NCBI RefSeq assembly: GCF_001514065.1
Contig: NZ_KQ948431.1
Span: forward strand, 263,434 to 327,433
Direction: 5' to 3'
From: Streptomyces antibioticus
GTDB lineage: Bacteria > Actinomycetota > Actinomycetes > Streptomycetales > Streptomycetaceae
Length of the DNA: 64,000 nt
Part shown: positions 18,821-26,227 of the stretch, piece after piece
Numbering within the stretch: position 1 is the first letter of the stretch
Layout of the letters: every line of letters starts with the position of its first letter
Program-made: the position numbers and the translations under genes
The notes under the pieces: model-generated
Seen by the model: only the letters and a program-made list of their open reading frames with translations
Databases searched by the model: none
Told to the model about the DNA's origin: nothing

Positions 18821-19195
18821 GTGACAGCGACGACACCCCAACAGGAGCTCATCCGGTTCCTGGAGGACCGTTTCGCGTGTGCGCAGGCGTGCACAGAATG
18901 CGCCCGGGCATGCGCGGTGCGTGCCAGCCTCGTGGATCCGGACGGGACGGAGCAACAGGAACTCGTACGACGCAAGGGCATCATGTGCGCGGAGGTGTGC
19001 GATGCGACCTGCCGGGTGCTGTCCGAGCAGAACCGGCTGGACGAGGGCGGCATCCGCGTCCAGCTGGAGTGGTGCCGGACGGTCTGCCTGGAATGCGCCC
19101 ACGCCTTCGACAACGAGCCGGGAGCGGAGGACGCGGCCAAGGCCTGCCGGGAGTGCGCCCAGGCGTGCACGGACTTCATGGCCACGCTGAACTGA
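18821..19195 (+). CDS. Four-helix-bundle cytosolic copper storage protein (Csp3-like)
   Basis: A 124-residue protein with 13 cysteines spaced along four predicted helices (FACAQACTECARAC, MCAEVCDATC, WCRTVCLECA, ACRECAQACTD). This C-x2/3-C ladder pointing into a four-helix bundle is that of bacterial copper storage proteins (DUF326), which hold many Cu(I) ions. With no signal peptide it should be the cytosolic Csp3 type. The GTG start at 18821 lacks an obvious ribosome site. No copper chaperone, CsoR or P-type ATPase gene is adjacent. Confidence 0.85.
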   Translation: MTATTPQQELIRFLEDRFACAQACTECARACAVRASLVDPDGTEQQELVRRKGIMCAEVCDATCRVLSEQNRLDEGGIRVQLEWCRTVCLECAHAFDNEPGAEDAAKACRECAQACTDFMATLN

Positions 19196-19210
19196 GACGG
19201 GGCGTGCCTC

Positions 19211-19774
19211 CTACAGAGGCCGCCCCATGCGCACGTTCCAGCGTCCCGCTCGCCCGCTGAGTTCGACGGCGGTGAGCGGCGGTACGTCGGTGCGCCAGAA
19301 GGCCGATGCCGGTGCTCCCAGGGCGTGGACGAGAGCCGCCCGGACGATCTCGGGTTCGGCCACGGCGATCGTCCGGCCCGACTCCGCCGCGCGTGCATCC
19401 AGCCAGGCGCCGGCCCGTGCGCACAGCGCGGCCACCGACTCCCCGCCGTGCGGTGCCACTTCGGGGTCGGACAGCCAGCGCCCCAGCGCCTCCGGTTCCG
19501 CGGCGCCCACCTCGGCCAGCGTCGAACCGCGCCAGCGGCCCGTGTCGAGGGCGGCCAACTCCGGTGCGTCCAGGGCGTCGAGGCCGAGCGCGTCGGCCGT
19601 CTCGCGGCAGCGCACGGTGGGGGAGGACCAGAGCCGGTGTGCCGTCGGGAGCGTGCCCGCGGCGGCCTTCGCGCTCCGCAGACCGGAGGCGTCGAGCGGG
19701 CAGCCGTCGTCGAAGCGGGCCTCCCGCAGGGCCTCGCTGATCGCGGGTGAGATCAACATCACTCGGCTGGTCAT
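19211..19774 (-). CDS. Histidine phosphatase-fold protein lacking the catalytic RHG
   Basis: A 187-residue member of the phosphoglycerate mutase/histidine phosphatase superfamily, CobC-like in length. Fold landmarks remain: PLDASGLRSA, a WSSPTVRCRETA stretch, LDTGRWRG and GGESVAALCARAGAWL. The N-terminal L-V-R-H-G-E motif is replaced by LISPAIS, and the second catalytic His region (normally S-H-G) reads AEPEIVRAAL. Both active-site His residues are therefore missing, so phosphatase activity is unlikely and a regulatory or binding role is inferred. It is divergent from the riboswitch-controlled cbtBA genes; in many actinomycetes such a gene accompanies cobalt uptake. Confidence 0.75.
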   Translation of the reverse strand: MTSRVMLISPAISEALREARFDDGCPLDASGLRSAKAAAGTLPTAHRLWSSPTVRCRETADALGLDALDAPELAALDTGRWRGSTLAEVGAAEPEALGRWLSDPEVAPHGGESVAALCARAGAWLDARAAESGRTIAVAEPEIVRAALVHALGAPASAFWRTDVPPLTAVELSGRAGRWNVRMGRPL

Positions 19775-19887
19775 CGGTCCATTCCCCCGCTCAACACCCT
19801 TTCCCTACCGCGTATTTGACATGCGCACAGCGCTTCAGGGGCGCTCGTGGCCGGACCATGCGCTCTTGGCCGTATCTCTCCCACGCG

Positions 19888-20010
19888 GTACCTTCTCGTC
19901 GATATCGACGACGGTTCGGTGGAAGCCGGTGGGATTCCGGCACGGTCGCGCCACTGTATGCCGGGCACGCTCCTCACGGGTGCGGGCCGGGTGAGTCAGA
20001 CCCGCCCCGT
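19888..20010 (+). ncRNA. Cobalamin (B12) riboswitch upstream of cbtBA
   Basis: The conserved B12-box core is clear at 19922-19957: GAAGCCGGTG, ATTCCGGCACGGTCGCGCC and CCACTGT. A downstream GTGAGTCAGACCCGCC block (19991-20006) fits the family's GTCAGA/CC pairing region. The upstream half contains a palindromic stem CGTCGATATCGACG (19897-19910). It ends about 50 nt before the cbtB start, leaving room for sequestration of the ribosome site GGAGG. Vitamin B12 binding is expected to shut off cobalt uptake. Boundaries are approximate. Confidence 0.9.
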
Positions 20011-20061
20011 CGTCCTGTGCACCACCGAGACGGGACGCGAGTTCCCCCAGGAGGTCCTGCC

Positions 20062-20283
20062 ATGGCGCAGACCGTCGCTCAGCCGACAACCAGTTCCACC
20101 GCCGTGCCCGCCAAGCTGCCGATCGGCGCCATCGTCCCCTGGGCGGTCTTCTTCGGCGTCCTGATGCTGGTCCTGCTCTACTTCGTCGGCGCCGAACAGG
20201 GCGCCACCTCCGTCCTCTCCGGCGAGGGGGTCCACGAGTGGGTGCATGACGCCCGCCATCTGCTCGGCTTCCCGTGCCACTGA
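20062..20283 (+). CDS. cbtB: Cobalt transporter subunit CbtB
   Basis: A 73-residue protein with one transmembrane helix (AIVPWAVFFGVLMLVLLYFV) and a His-rich end HEWVHDARHLLGFPCH that is the CbtB metal-binding signature. CbtB and CbtA form a predicted cobalt uptake system for cobalamin synthesis. GGAGG 7 nt before the ATG is well placed, and the gene is directly behind the B12 riboswitch. Confidence 0.92.
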   Translation: MAQTVAQPTTSSTAVPAKLPIGAIVPWAVFFGVLMLVLLYFVGAEQGATSVLSGEGVHEWVHDARHLLGFPCH

Positions 20284-20308
20284 CAGCGGCGAGGAAGCGT
20301 ATCCGCGC

Positions 20309-21073
20309 ATGAACTCCGCAACTGTCAGAAACCTCCTGGTCCGCGGCATGCTCGCGGGCCTCGTCGCGGGCCTGGCCGCGCTCGTCGTCGCGTACTTCCT
20401 CGGGGAGCCGCGCGTCGACCAGGCCATCGCCTTCGAGGAGGCCCACGCGCACGAGCACGGCGGCGAGGAACTGGTCAGCCGTACGCTCCAGTCCACCGCG
20501 GGCCTGTCCACCGGCGTCCTCGTCTACGGGGTCGCCTTCGGCGGCATCGCGGCGCTGGCGTACTGCTTCGCGCTCGGCCGGATCGGCCGCTTCGGGCCGC
20601 GCGCGAGCGCGCTGCTCCTGGCGGTCGCCGGGCTGGTCGCGGTGTACGTCGTGCCGTTCCTCAAGTACCCCGCCAACCCGCCGGCCGTCGGTGACCCCGA
20701 CACGCTCGACCAGCGGACCGCACTGTTCTTCCTGATGATCGTCCTCAGCGTGCTGCTGACGGTGGGCACGGTCATCCTGGGCAAGCGGCTCGCACCCCGG
20801 CTCGGCAACTGGAACGCCACCCTCGCCGCGGGCGCGTTCTTCGTCCTCGTCGTCGGGCTGGCGTACGCGTTCCTGCCGTCGTTCAACGAGGTGCCGGAGC
20901 ACTTCCCGGCCGCCCTGTTGTGGCAGTACCGACTGGCCGCGCTCGCCGTGCAGGTGACCCTGTGGACCGCCTTCGGGCTGGTCTTCGGGCTGCTGGCGGA
21001 GCGGCAGCTCGCACCGAAGCCGGCCGAGCGGTCGGCGGGCGCAGGGAAGCAGCCGACTCCCGTCGCCCACTGA
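20309..21073 (+). CDS. cbtA: Cobalt transporter subunit CbtA
   Basis: A 254-residue membrane protein with about six transmembrane helices, an external acidic/His segment FEEAHAHEHGGEE between helices 1 and 2 that probably binds metal, and a VVPFLKYPANPPAVG motif conserved in CbtA. The ATG at 20309 is preceded by GAGGAAG. It lies 25 bp after cbtB in the same riboswitch-controlled operon, and a hairpin terminates the unit. Confidence 0.92.
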   Translation: MNSATVRNLLVRGMLAGLVAGLAALVVAYFLGEPRVDQAIAFEEAHAHEHGGEELVSRTLQSTAGLSTGVLVYGVAFGGIAALAYCFALGRIGRFGPRASALLLAVAGLVAVYVVPFLKYPANPPAVGDPDTLDQRTALFFLMIVLSVLLTVGTVILGKRLAPRLGNWNATLAAGAFFVLVVGLAYAFLPSFNEVPEHFPAALLWQYRLAALAVQVTLWTAFGLVFGLLAERQLAPKPAERSAGAGKQPTPVAH

Positions 21074-21093
21074 GCGGTTCGCGACGACCGGTC

Positions 21094-21120
21094 AAGGGCC
21101 CTCGCCTCGCGGGGGCCCTT
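21094..21120 (+). terminator. Terminator of the cbtBA operon
   Basis: The inverted repeat AAGGGCCC / GGGCCCTT with an 11-nt loop is followed by TTCG, 20 bp after the cbtA stop. Confidence 0.8.
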
Positions 21121-21130
21121 TCGTGTGCCT

Positions 21131-21187
21131 CGGTGCGGCCTGTATCGGTGCGGCCTGCCTCGGTGCGGCCGTTGCCTTGGTGCGGCC
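21131..21187 (+). repeat. Short tandem repeat CGGTGCGGCC, four copies
   Basis: Copies begin at 21131, 21146 and 21161 (15-bp period), with a fourth, GGTGCGGCC, at 21179. They are noncoding, between the cbt terminator and the acyl-CoA dehydrogenase promoter. Confidence 0.7.
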
Positions 21188-21202
21188 TTGCCATTCCCTA
21201 TT

Positions 21203-21216
21203 TCTGGAACACGTTC
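21203..21216 (+). promoter_or_regulatory. KstR-like operator upstream of the acyl-CoA dehydrogenase
   Basis: TGGAACACGTTCTA fits the KstR consensus TNNAACNNGTTNNA at every fixed position. It is 46 bp upstream of a gene resembling FadE26, a known KstR target in mycobacteria. Confidence 0.6.
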
Positions 21217-21262
21217 TACCGTGTGCGCCGTCAGGACCGGTCCCGGGGAGCCTGGAGGCGCC

Positions 21263-22441
21263 GTGCATCTCGCATACACACCCGAGCAGCAGCGACTGCG
21301 CACCGAACTGCGCGCGTACTTCGCCGGGTTGGTGCCGGACGACGCGAACGCCCGGCACGGCGACCGGCGGGAGCAGAAGCGCTTCTACCGCGAGATCATC
21401 CGCAAGCTGGGCGCCGACCGCTGGCTGGGCGTGGGCTGGCCGAAGGAGTACGGCGGCCGGGGACTGACCGCGATGGAACAGTTCATCTTCTTCGACGAGG
21501 CCGCCCAGGCCGGCGTCCCGCTGCCGCTGATGGCCCTGAACACGGTCGGCCCGACGATCATGCGCTACGGCACCGACGAGCAGAAGGACTGGTTCCTCCC
21601 GAAGATCCTCTCCGGCGAGATCGACTTCGCGATCGGCTACAGCGAGCCCGACGCCGGCACGGATCTGGCGTCCCTGAAGACGCGCGCGGTGCGCGACGGG
21701 GACGAGTACGTCGTCAACGGCCAGAAGATCTGGACCACCAACGGCGACACCGCGGACTGGGTGTGGCTGGCGACCCGCACCGACCCGGACGCCCCGCCCC
21801 ACAAGGGCATCACCATGCTCCTCGTCCCGACCACCGAGCCCGGCTACTCCTGCACCGTCATCAACACCCTCGCCGGCCACGACACCACCGCCAGCTACTA
21901 CGAGGACATCCGCGTCCCCGTCTCGCGTCGCGTCGGCGAGGAGAACCAGGGCTGGCGGCTGATCACCAACCAGCTCAACCACGAGCGCGTCACCCTCGCC
22001 GCCCACGGCACCATGGCGATCCGCGCCCTGCACGACGTCCAGCGCTGGGCCATGGAGACCAAGCTCGCCGACGGCCGCCGCGTCGTCGACCTGCCCTGGG
22101 TGCGCCGCCGTCTCGCCCAGACCCATGTGAAGCTCGACGCGATGAAGCTGCTCAACTGGCAGATGGTCAACGCCGTCCAGAACGGCACGCTCACCCCCCA
22201 GGACGCCTCCGCCGTCAAGGTCTACGGCTCCGAGGCCCGCCGCGAGGCCTACGCCTGGCTCATGGAGGTCGTCGCCGCGGCCGGCGCGCTGAAGGAGGGC
22301 TCCGCGGGCACGGTCCTCCACGGCGAACTGGAGCGCGGCTACCGCTCCGCGGTCATCTTCACCTTCGGCGGCGGCAACAACGAGATCCAGCGGGAGATCA
22401 TCTCGTGGATCGGTCTGGGGATGCCGCGGGTGCGGCGTTAG
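21263..22441 (+). CDS. Acyl-CoA dehydrogenase, FadE26/ChsE4-like
   Basis: A 392-residue flavoprotein of the acyl-CoA dehydrogenase family. The GWPKEYGGRG, IGYSEPDAGTDLASL (FAD/substrate loop), VNGQKIWTTNGDTADW and FGGGNNEIQREIISWIGLGMPR segments are as in mycobacterial FadE26. That protein pairs with FadE27 as an alpha2beta2 enzyme that dehydrogenates sterol side-chain CoA esters. No second subunit gene is adjacent. GTG 21263 follows GGAGG by 5 nt. The stop codon lies inside the left end of the MITE downstream. Substrate specificity is inferred from resemblance and from the KstR-like site. Confidence 0.85.
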   Translation: MHLAYTPEQQRLRTELRAYFAGLVPDDANARHGDRREQKRFYREIIRKLGADRWLGVGWPKEYGGRGLTAMEQFIFFDEAAQAGVPLPLMALNTVGPTIMRYGTDEQKDWFLPKILSGEIDFAIGYSEPDAGTDLASLKTRAVRDGDEYVVNGQKIWTTNGDTADWVWLATRTDPDAPPHKGITMLLVPTTEPGYSCTVINTLAGHDTTASYYEDIRVPVSRRVGEENQGWRLITNQLNHERVTLAAHGTMAIRALHDVQRWAMETKLADGRRVVDLPWVRRRLAQTHVKLDAMKLLNWQMVNAVQNGTLTPQDASAVKVYGSEARREAYAWLMEVVAAAGALKEGSAGTVLHGELERGYRSAVIFTFGGGNNEIQREIISWIGLGMPRVRR

Positions 22442-22698
22442 GGTCTGTCCGGCGGATCAGGTCGCAGGGAAGCCGCGGCACCCCATCGGCGCCGGTGAGC
22501 GGGGTCTGGTGCTCCCCCACTGCCTTAAGGGCGTGGGAGGTACCCCCAAGCTGCAAGGCGGAGGAGGGCGGCGACGCGATGGGGGCCCCTCCCGCGCGAG
22601 GTTGTTCGAGCGTGGGGGAGTCGGCAACCGACGACAACGCGGCAGATGCGCGTGCCAGACCCCGCGTTCTGCGGCAGGATCCGCCGGACAGGCCCTAA
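22438..22698. mobile_element. MITE-like element with 21-bp terminal inverted repeats
   Basis: The 261-bp noncoding element begins TTAGGGTCTGTCCGGCGGATC and ends with the inverse, differing at one base (GGCCTGTCC on the right). Internally it carries another inverted pair, CTCCCCCAC near 22514 and GTGGGGGAG near 22613, and a GGGAGGTACCCCC block common in Streptomyces intergenic repeats. There is no transposase, so it would be mobilised in trans, probably by an IS5/IS4-type transposase. Its left end supplies the TAG stop of the acyl-CoA dehydrogenase. Confidence 0.75.
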
Positions 22699-22707
22699 CC
22701 TGCGGGT

Positions 22708-23550
22708 ATGGCAGATCCCGGGCTGTTCACTCCCAACTCGGTCACCTGGCAGATGCACGGCGACCCGATGATGTGGGTCGCCGGTGTCCGTGCGCTGTAT
22801 CTCCAGGCGCTGCATCCGCGGGCCGTGCGCGGGGTCATGCAGAACTCCGACTTCCGGCAGGACGCCTGGGGCCGGCTGCTGCGTACCGCGAACTTCGTCG
22901 GGACCACGACGTACGGCACCACGGAGGCCGCCGAGCGGGCCGGTGCCCGGGTGCGGAAGATCCACCGCATGCTGTCCGCGACCGACCCCGACACCGGCCA
23001 GACCTACGGCGTCGACGAACCCGAGCTGCTGCTCTGGGTGCACTGCGCGGAGATCGACTCCTATCTGCACGTCGCCCGGCGCTCCGGATTCCGCCTCACC
23101 GACGAGCTCGCCGACCGCTACATCGCCGAACACCGGGTCAGCGCCCGCCTGGTGGGCCTCGACCCCGACGCCGTACCGGCGAACCAGGCCGAGATGGCCG
23201 CCTACTTCGAGAAGGTGCGGCCCGAACTCGCCGCCGGACCCGAGGCACGTGCCGTCGACGACTTCCTGCTCCGTCCGCCGACGCACCCCCTGCTCGTCCC
23301 GGCGCGCGCGGTGCTGTGGCGGCGCGTGGCACACCTGGCGTACGCCGCTCTGCCGCCGTACGCCCACGAGTTGTACGGCAGACCGGCCCCGCGACCCGCC
23401 ACCGTCACCCGCCAATTGCGTGTCACGGGCACCCTGTTGCGCTGTGTTCCCGCACGTCTGCGCTGGCAACTGCCGCCCAAACACATCCTCCGCGCCATGT
23501 CACGGCTCGGCCCCGGCTCCCGTCCGGCACCGTACAAAGTCGGACGATAG
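22708..23550 (+). CDS. DUF2236 / MpaB-type oxygenase family protein
   Basis: A 280-residue protein of the DUF2236 group, which includes the latex-clearing protein Lcp and MpaB-type haem oxygenases. Features are an early LYLQALHPRAVRGVMQNSDF stretch, GTTTYGTTEAA, a conserved HCAEIDSYLHVARR (haem/metal-ligand region), and an arginine-rich C-terminus. No signal peptide, so cytoplasmic. The start ATG at 22708 lies 10 bp after the MITE, so the element may carry or disrupt its promoter. The substrate is unknown. Confidence 0.8.
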   Translation: MADPGLFTPNSVTWQMHGDPMMWVAGVRALYLQALHPRAVRGVMQNSDFRQDAWGRLLRTANFVGTTTYGTTEAAERAGARVRKIHRMLSATDPDTGQTYGVDEPELLLWVHCAEIDSYLHVARRSGFRLTDELADRYIAEHRVSARLVGLDPDAVPANQAEMAAYFEKVRPELAAGPEARAVDDFLLRPPTHPLLVPARAVLWRRVAHLAYAALPPYAHELYGRPAPRPATVTRQLRVTGTLLRCVPARLRWQLPPKHILRAMSRLGPGSRPAPYKVGR

Positions 23551-23613
23551 CTCGCCATACTGGACGGACCAGGGGTGGGGCGGCGCGACTTTCGACGGGG
23601 GCGATCGCAGCAG

Positions 23614-25854
23614 ATGGGGGACAGCAAACTGATCCAGGGCCGCTACCGGTTGCTCGACCTGATCGGGCGCGGCGGCATGGGCGAGGTGTGGCGGGCCCGC
23701 GACGAGTCGCTGGGCCGCCATGTCGCCGTGAAGTGCCTGAAGCCGCTCGGCCCTTCGCACGACCAGACGTTCACCCGCGTCCTGCGCGAGCGGTTCCGCC
23801 GGGAGGCCCGGGTCGCCGCCGCCCTCCAGCACCGCGGGGTCACCGTCGTCCATGACTTCGGCGAGGACGACGGCATCCTCTTCCTCGTCATGGAGCTGCT
23901 GGAGGGCCGCAACCTCAGCCAGCTCCTGGAGGACAACCGAGGGCATCCGCTGCCCGTCGCGGACGTCGTCGACATCGCCGACCAGGTGGCCGCCGCCCTT
24001 GCCTACACCCATCAGCAGGGCATCGTGCACCGCGACCTGAAGCCCGCGAACATCATGCGGTTGACCGACGGCACCGTGAAGATCTGCGACTTCGGCATCG
24101 CCCGGCTCGGCCATGACATCGGCTTCACCTCCCGGCTCACCGGCACCGGCATCGCGATGGGCACCCCGCACTACATGTCGCCGGAGCAGATAGGCGGCTC
24201 CGAGGTCGACCAGCGAAGCGACCTGTACTCGCTGGGGTGCGTGCTGTACGAGATCACCACCGGGGCGCCGCCGTTCGACCTCGACGACGCGTGGGCGATC
24301 CTCGTCGGCCACCGCGACACCCCGCCCCGCCCGCCGCGCAGCCACCGCGCCGAGGTCCCCGCGTACTTCGAGAAGATCATCCTGGACCTGCTGGCCAAAC
24401 TGCCCGAACAGCGTCCGCACGACGCACGCGAGGTGGGGCGCCGCATCAGCCTGGGCCGCACCACCCCGACGTACGTGCCCACCGTGGTGACCCCGCAGCC
24501 GACGCTCCGCCCGGCCCTCGAACCGCCGTCCCGCGAGACCCGCCTGCCCTCCTGGACCCGGGGGATGACCACCGGCCACAAGGCGATCGGCCCCGGCGCC
24601 GACCCCGCGCCGCCCGCGGAGGGCGCGGCCCTGACCGGCGAGTGGATCCCGCGCACGGTCGTCGCCAGGGCTCCCGAACCCGTCCCCGACGAGCCGCCCG
24701 CGCCGCCCCAGGAGGCGATCACCGCCCTGGCCGGACGGCACAACGCCGGGCTCAGCCTGGGCCGCCTCGGGCGCTGGGTGGAGGCGGGCGAGGTGCACCG
24801 CGCGGTCGCCGCCGAACGCGAGCACCTCCTCGGCCCCGACCACCCGGACACCCTTGCCAGCCACTACGAGGTCGCCTTCACCCTCTCCCGCACCGGCCGC
24901 GCCGCCGACGCCCTGCGCGAGTACAAGCACGTCGCCCGGGCTCGCAGCCTGGCGCTCGGCCCCGACCACCCCGACACCCTCGCCGCCCGCCAGGAAATGG
25001 CGTACGTGCTGGGCCAGTTGGGCCGGCACTTCGACGCCCACCAGGTCTACTCGTCCGTCCTGAGCGCCCGCGAGCGCACCATGGGCGCCGACCACCCCGA
25101 CACCCTGCGCTGCCGCCACAACCTCGCCTTCAACCTCAGCCGCCTCGGCCGCCTGGAGGACTCGTACCGCATGGCCCGCGACGTGGCCGCAGCGCGCGAA
25201 CGCGTCCTCGGCCCGACCCACCCCGACACCCTGGTCACCCGTTACGAAGTCGCCTACGCGCTCGGCCAGTTGGGCCGCTGGCCGGAAGCGCTGCAGACCT
25301 ACCACGAGGTCGCCGAGGCCCGCGCCCAGGCCCTCGGTCCCGACCACCCCGACACCCTCGCCGCCCGCTACGAGGTCGGCATCAGCCTCGGCCGCCTCGG
25401 CCGCAGCGCCGAGGCCCTCCAGCTCTACCGCGACCTCATCGAGGACCGCTCCCGCGTCAACGGCCCCGCCCACCCCGAGACCCTGCGCGCCCGCCACGGC
25501 CTCGGCGTCAACCTCGGCCGCCTGGGCCGCTGGGAGGAGGCCCTCGCCGAGTCCCGCGACGTGTGCGCCATCCGCGAGCGCGTCCTCGGCCCCGAGCACC
25601 CCGACACCCTGGTCAGCCGCCGCGAGGTCGCCGTCGGCCTCGGCTGGCTGGGGCGCTGGGCCGACGCGCTCACCGAGTACCGGCGCGTCGCCACCGCCCG
25701 CGAACGCGTCCTCGGCGCCGGCCACCCCGACACCCTGGCCAGCCGCAACGACGAGGCCCACTGCCTGGAACAACTCGGCCGCGGCGCCGAGGCGGTGGAG
25801 CTGTACCGCAGGGTGGCCGTGCTGCGGCAGCAGCACGCGGCGGGCGGTCGCTGA
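23614..25854 (+). CDS. Serine/threonine protein kinase with eight TPR-like repeats
   Basis: A 746-residue soluble kinase. Residues about 10-270 are the Hanks-type domain: GRGGMGEVWRA (P-loop), VAVKCLK (Lys), HRDLKPANIM (catalytic loop), CDFGIARL and GTPHYMSPEQ. A proline-rich linker (about 285-370) follows. The C-terminus is eight 42-residue repeats each containing HPDTL (one HPETL) and LGxLGR, the TPR_10 type found in NLR-like and kinesin-light-chain-like proteins. There is no transmembrane helix, unlike PASTA kinases, so sensing is probably through the repeat array. DNA of the repeats is similar enough for recombination. No substrate gene is obvious next to it. Confidence 0.92.
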   Translation: MGDSKLIQGRYRLLDLIGRGGMGEVWRARDESLGRHVAVKCLKPLGPSHDQTFTRVLRERFRREARVAAALQHRGVTVVHDFGEDDGILFLVMELLEGRNLSQLLEDNRGHPLPVADVVDIADQVAAALAYTHQQGIVHRDLKPANIMRLTDGTVKICDFGIARLGHDIGFTSRLTGTGIAMGTPHYMSPEQIGGSEVDQRSDLYSLGCVLYEITTGAPPFDLDDAWAILVGHRDTPPRPPRSHRAEVPAYFEKIILDLLAKLPEQRPHDAREVGRRISLGRTTPTYVPTVVTPQPTLRPALEPPSRETRLPSWTRGMTTGHKAIGPGADPAPPAEGAALTGEWIPRTVVARAPEPVPDEPPAPPQEAITALAGRHNAGLSLGRLGRWVEAGEVHRAVAAEREHLLGPDHPDTLASHYEVAFTLSRTGRAADALREYKHVARARSLALGPDHPDTLAARQEMAYVLGQLGRHFDAHQVYSSVLSARERTMGADHPDTLRCRHNLAFNLSRLGRLEDSYRMARDVAAARERVLGPTHPDTLVTRYEVAYALGQLGRWPEALQTYHEVAEARAQALGPDHPDTLAARYEVGISLGRLGRSAEALQLYRDLIEDRSRVNGPAHPETLRARHGLGVNLGRLGRWEEALAESRDVCAIRERVLGPEHPDTLVSRREVAVGLGWLGRWADALTEYRRVATARERVLGAGHPDTLASRNDEAHCLEQLGRGAEAVELYRRVAVLRQQHAAGGR

Positions 25855-25868
25855 GCACGGGCGGTGTC

Positions 25869-26138
25869 TCAGCGACGGCGGTCCCAGACCGTCTCGGGTC
25901 GATGGCCGGGCCCGGTGATCGCCGTCCAGCACAGTCGGCAGAAGATCAGATCGTTGTCCGCGGCGAGCACGAGGTCCGCCGGCTGCCCGGGCACGGCCCC
26001 CGCCACCGTGAAGTCGATCGGCCGCGTCAGGAAGCACTGCGGGCCGCCCTGCTGATGCCAGAACGGGTCCGTGGCGGAGGACGGGTGGTACCGGACGGAG
26101 TTGCCCGCCCGGACCAGGTGCTCGATCAGATCGCTCAT
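25869..26138 (-). CDS. Small protein with CxxC motif, unknown function
   Basis: An 89-residue protein, convergent to the kinase (14 bp apart). The core has HPSSATDPFWHQQGGPQCFLT and a final FCRLCWTAITG, in which C-x2-C plus nearby His could bind zinc. No known family is recognised. ATG 26138 is taken as start; an in-frame GTG 21 bp upstream (26159) is possible because neither has a good ribosome site. Divergent from the FAD oxidoreductase. Confidence 0.55.
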   Translation of the reverse strand: MSDLIEHLVRAGNSVRYHPSSATDPFWHQQGGPQCFLTRPIDFTVAGAVPGQPADLVLAADNDLIFCRLCWTAITGPGHRPETVWDRRR

Positions 26139-26227
26139 GTGCTGCTGCGTGTGCTCCACACGCCGAGTCTGCACCAGGGCTCCGCCGCCCTCTGGCCGAC
26201 CTAGATCATCGCGTGTTACGAAGGGGC

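Noticed and set aside
26213-26227. GTG start followed by a TTA codon for the FAD oxidoreductase, which would imply bldA control
   Set aside because: The ATG at 26228 gives a normal start, and the upstream GTG has no ribosome site.
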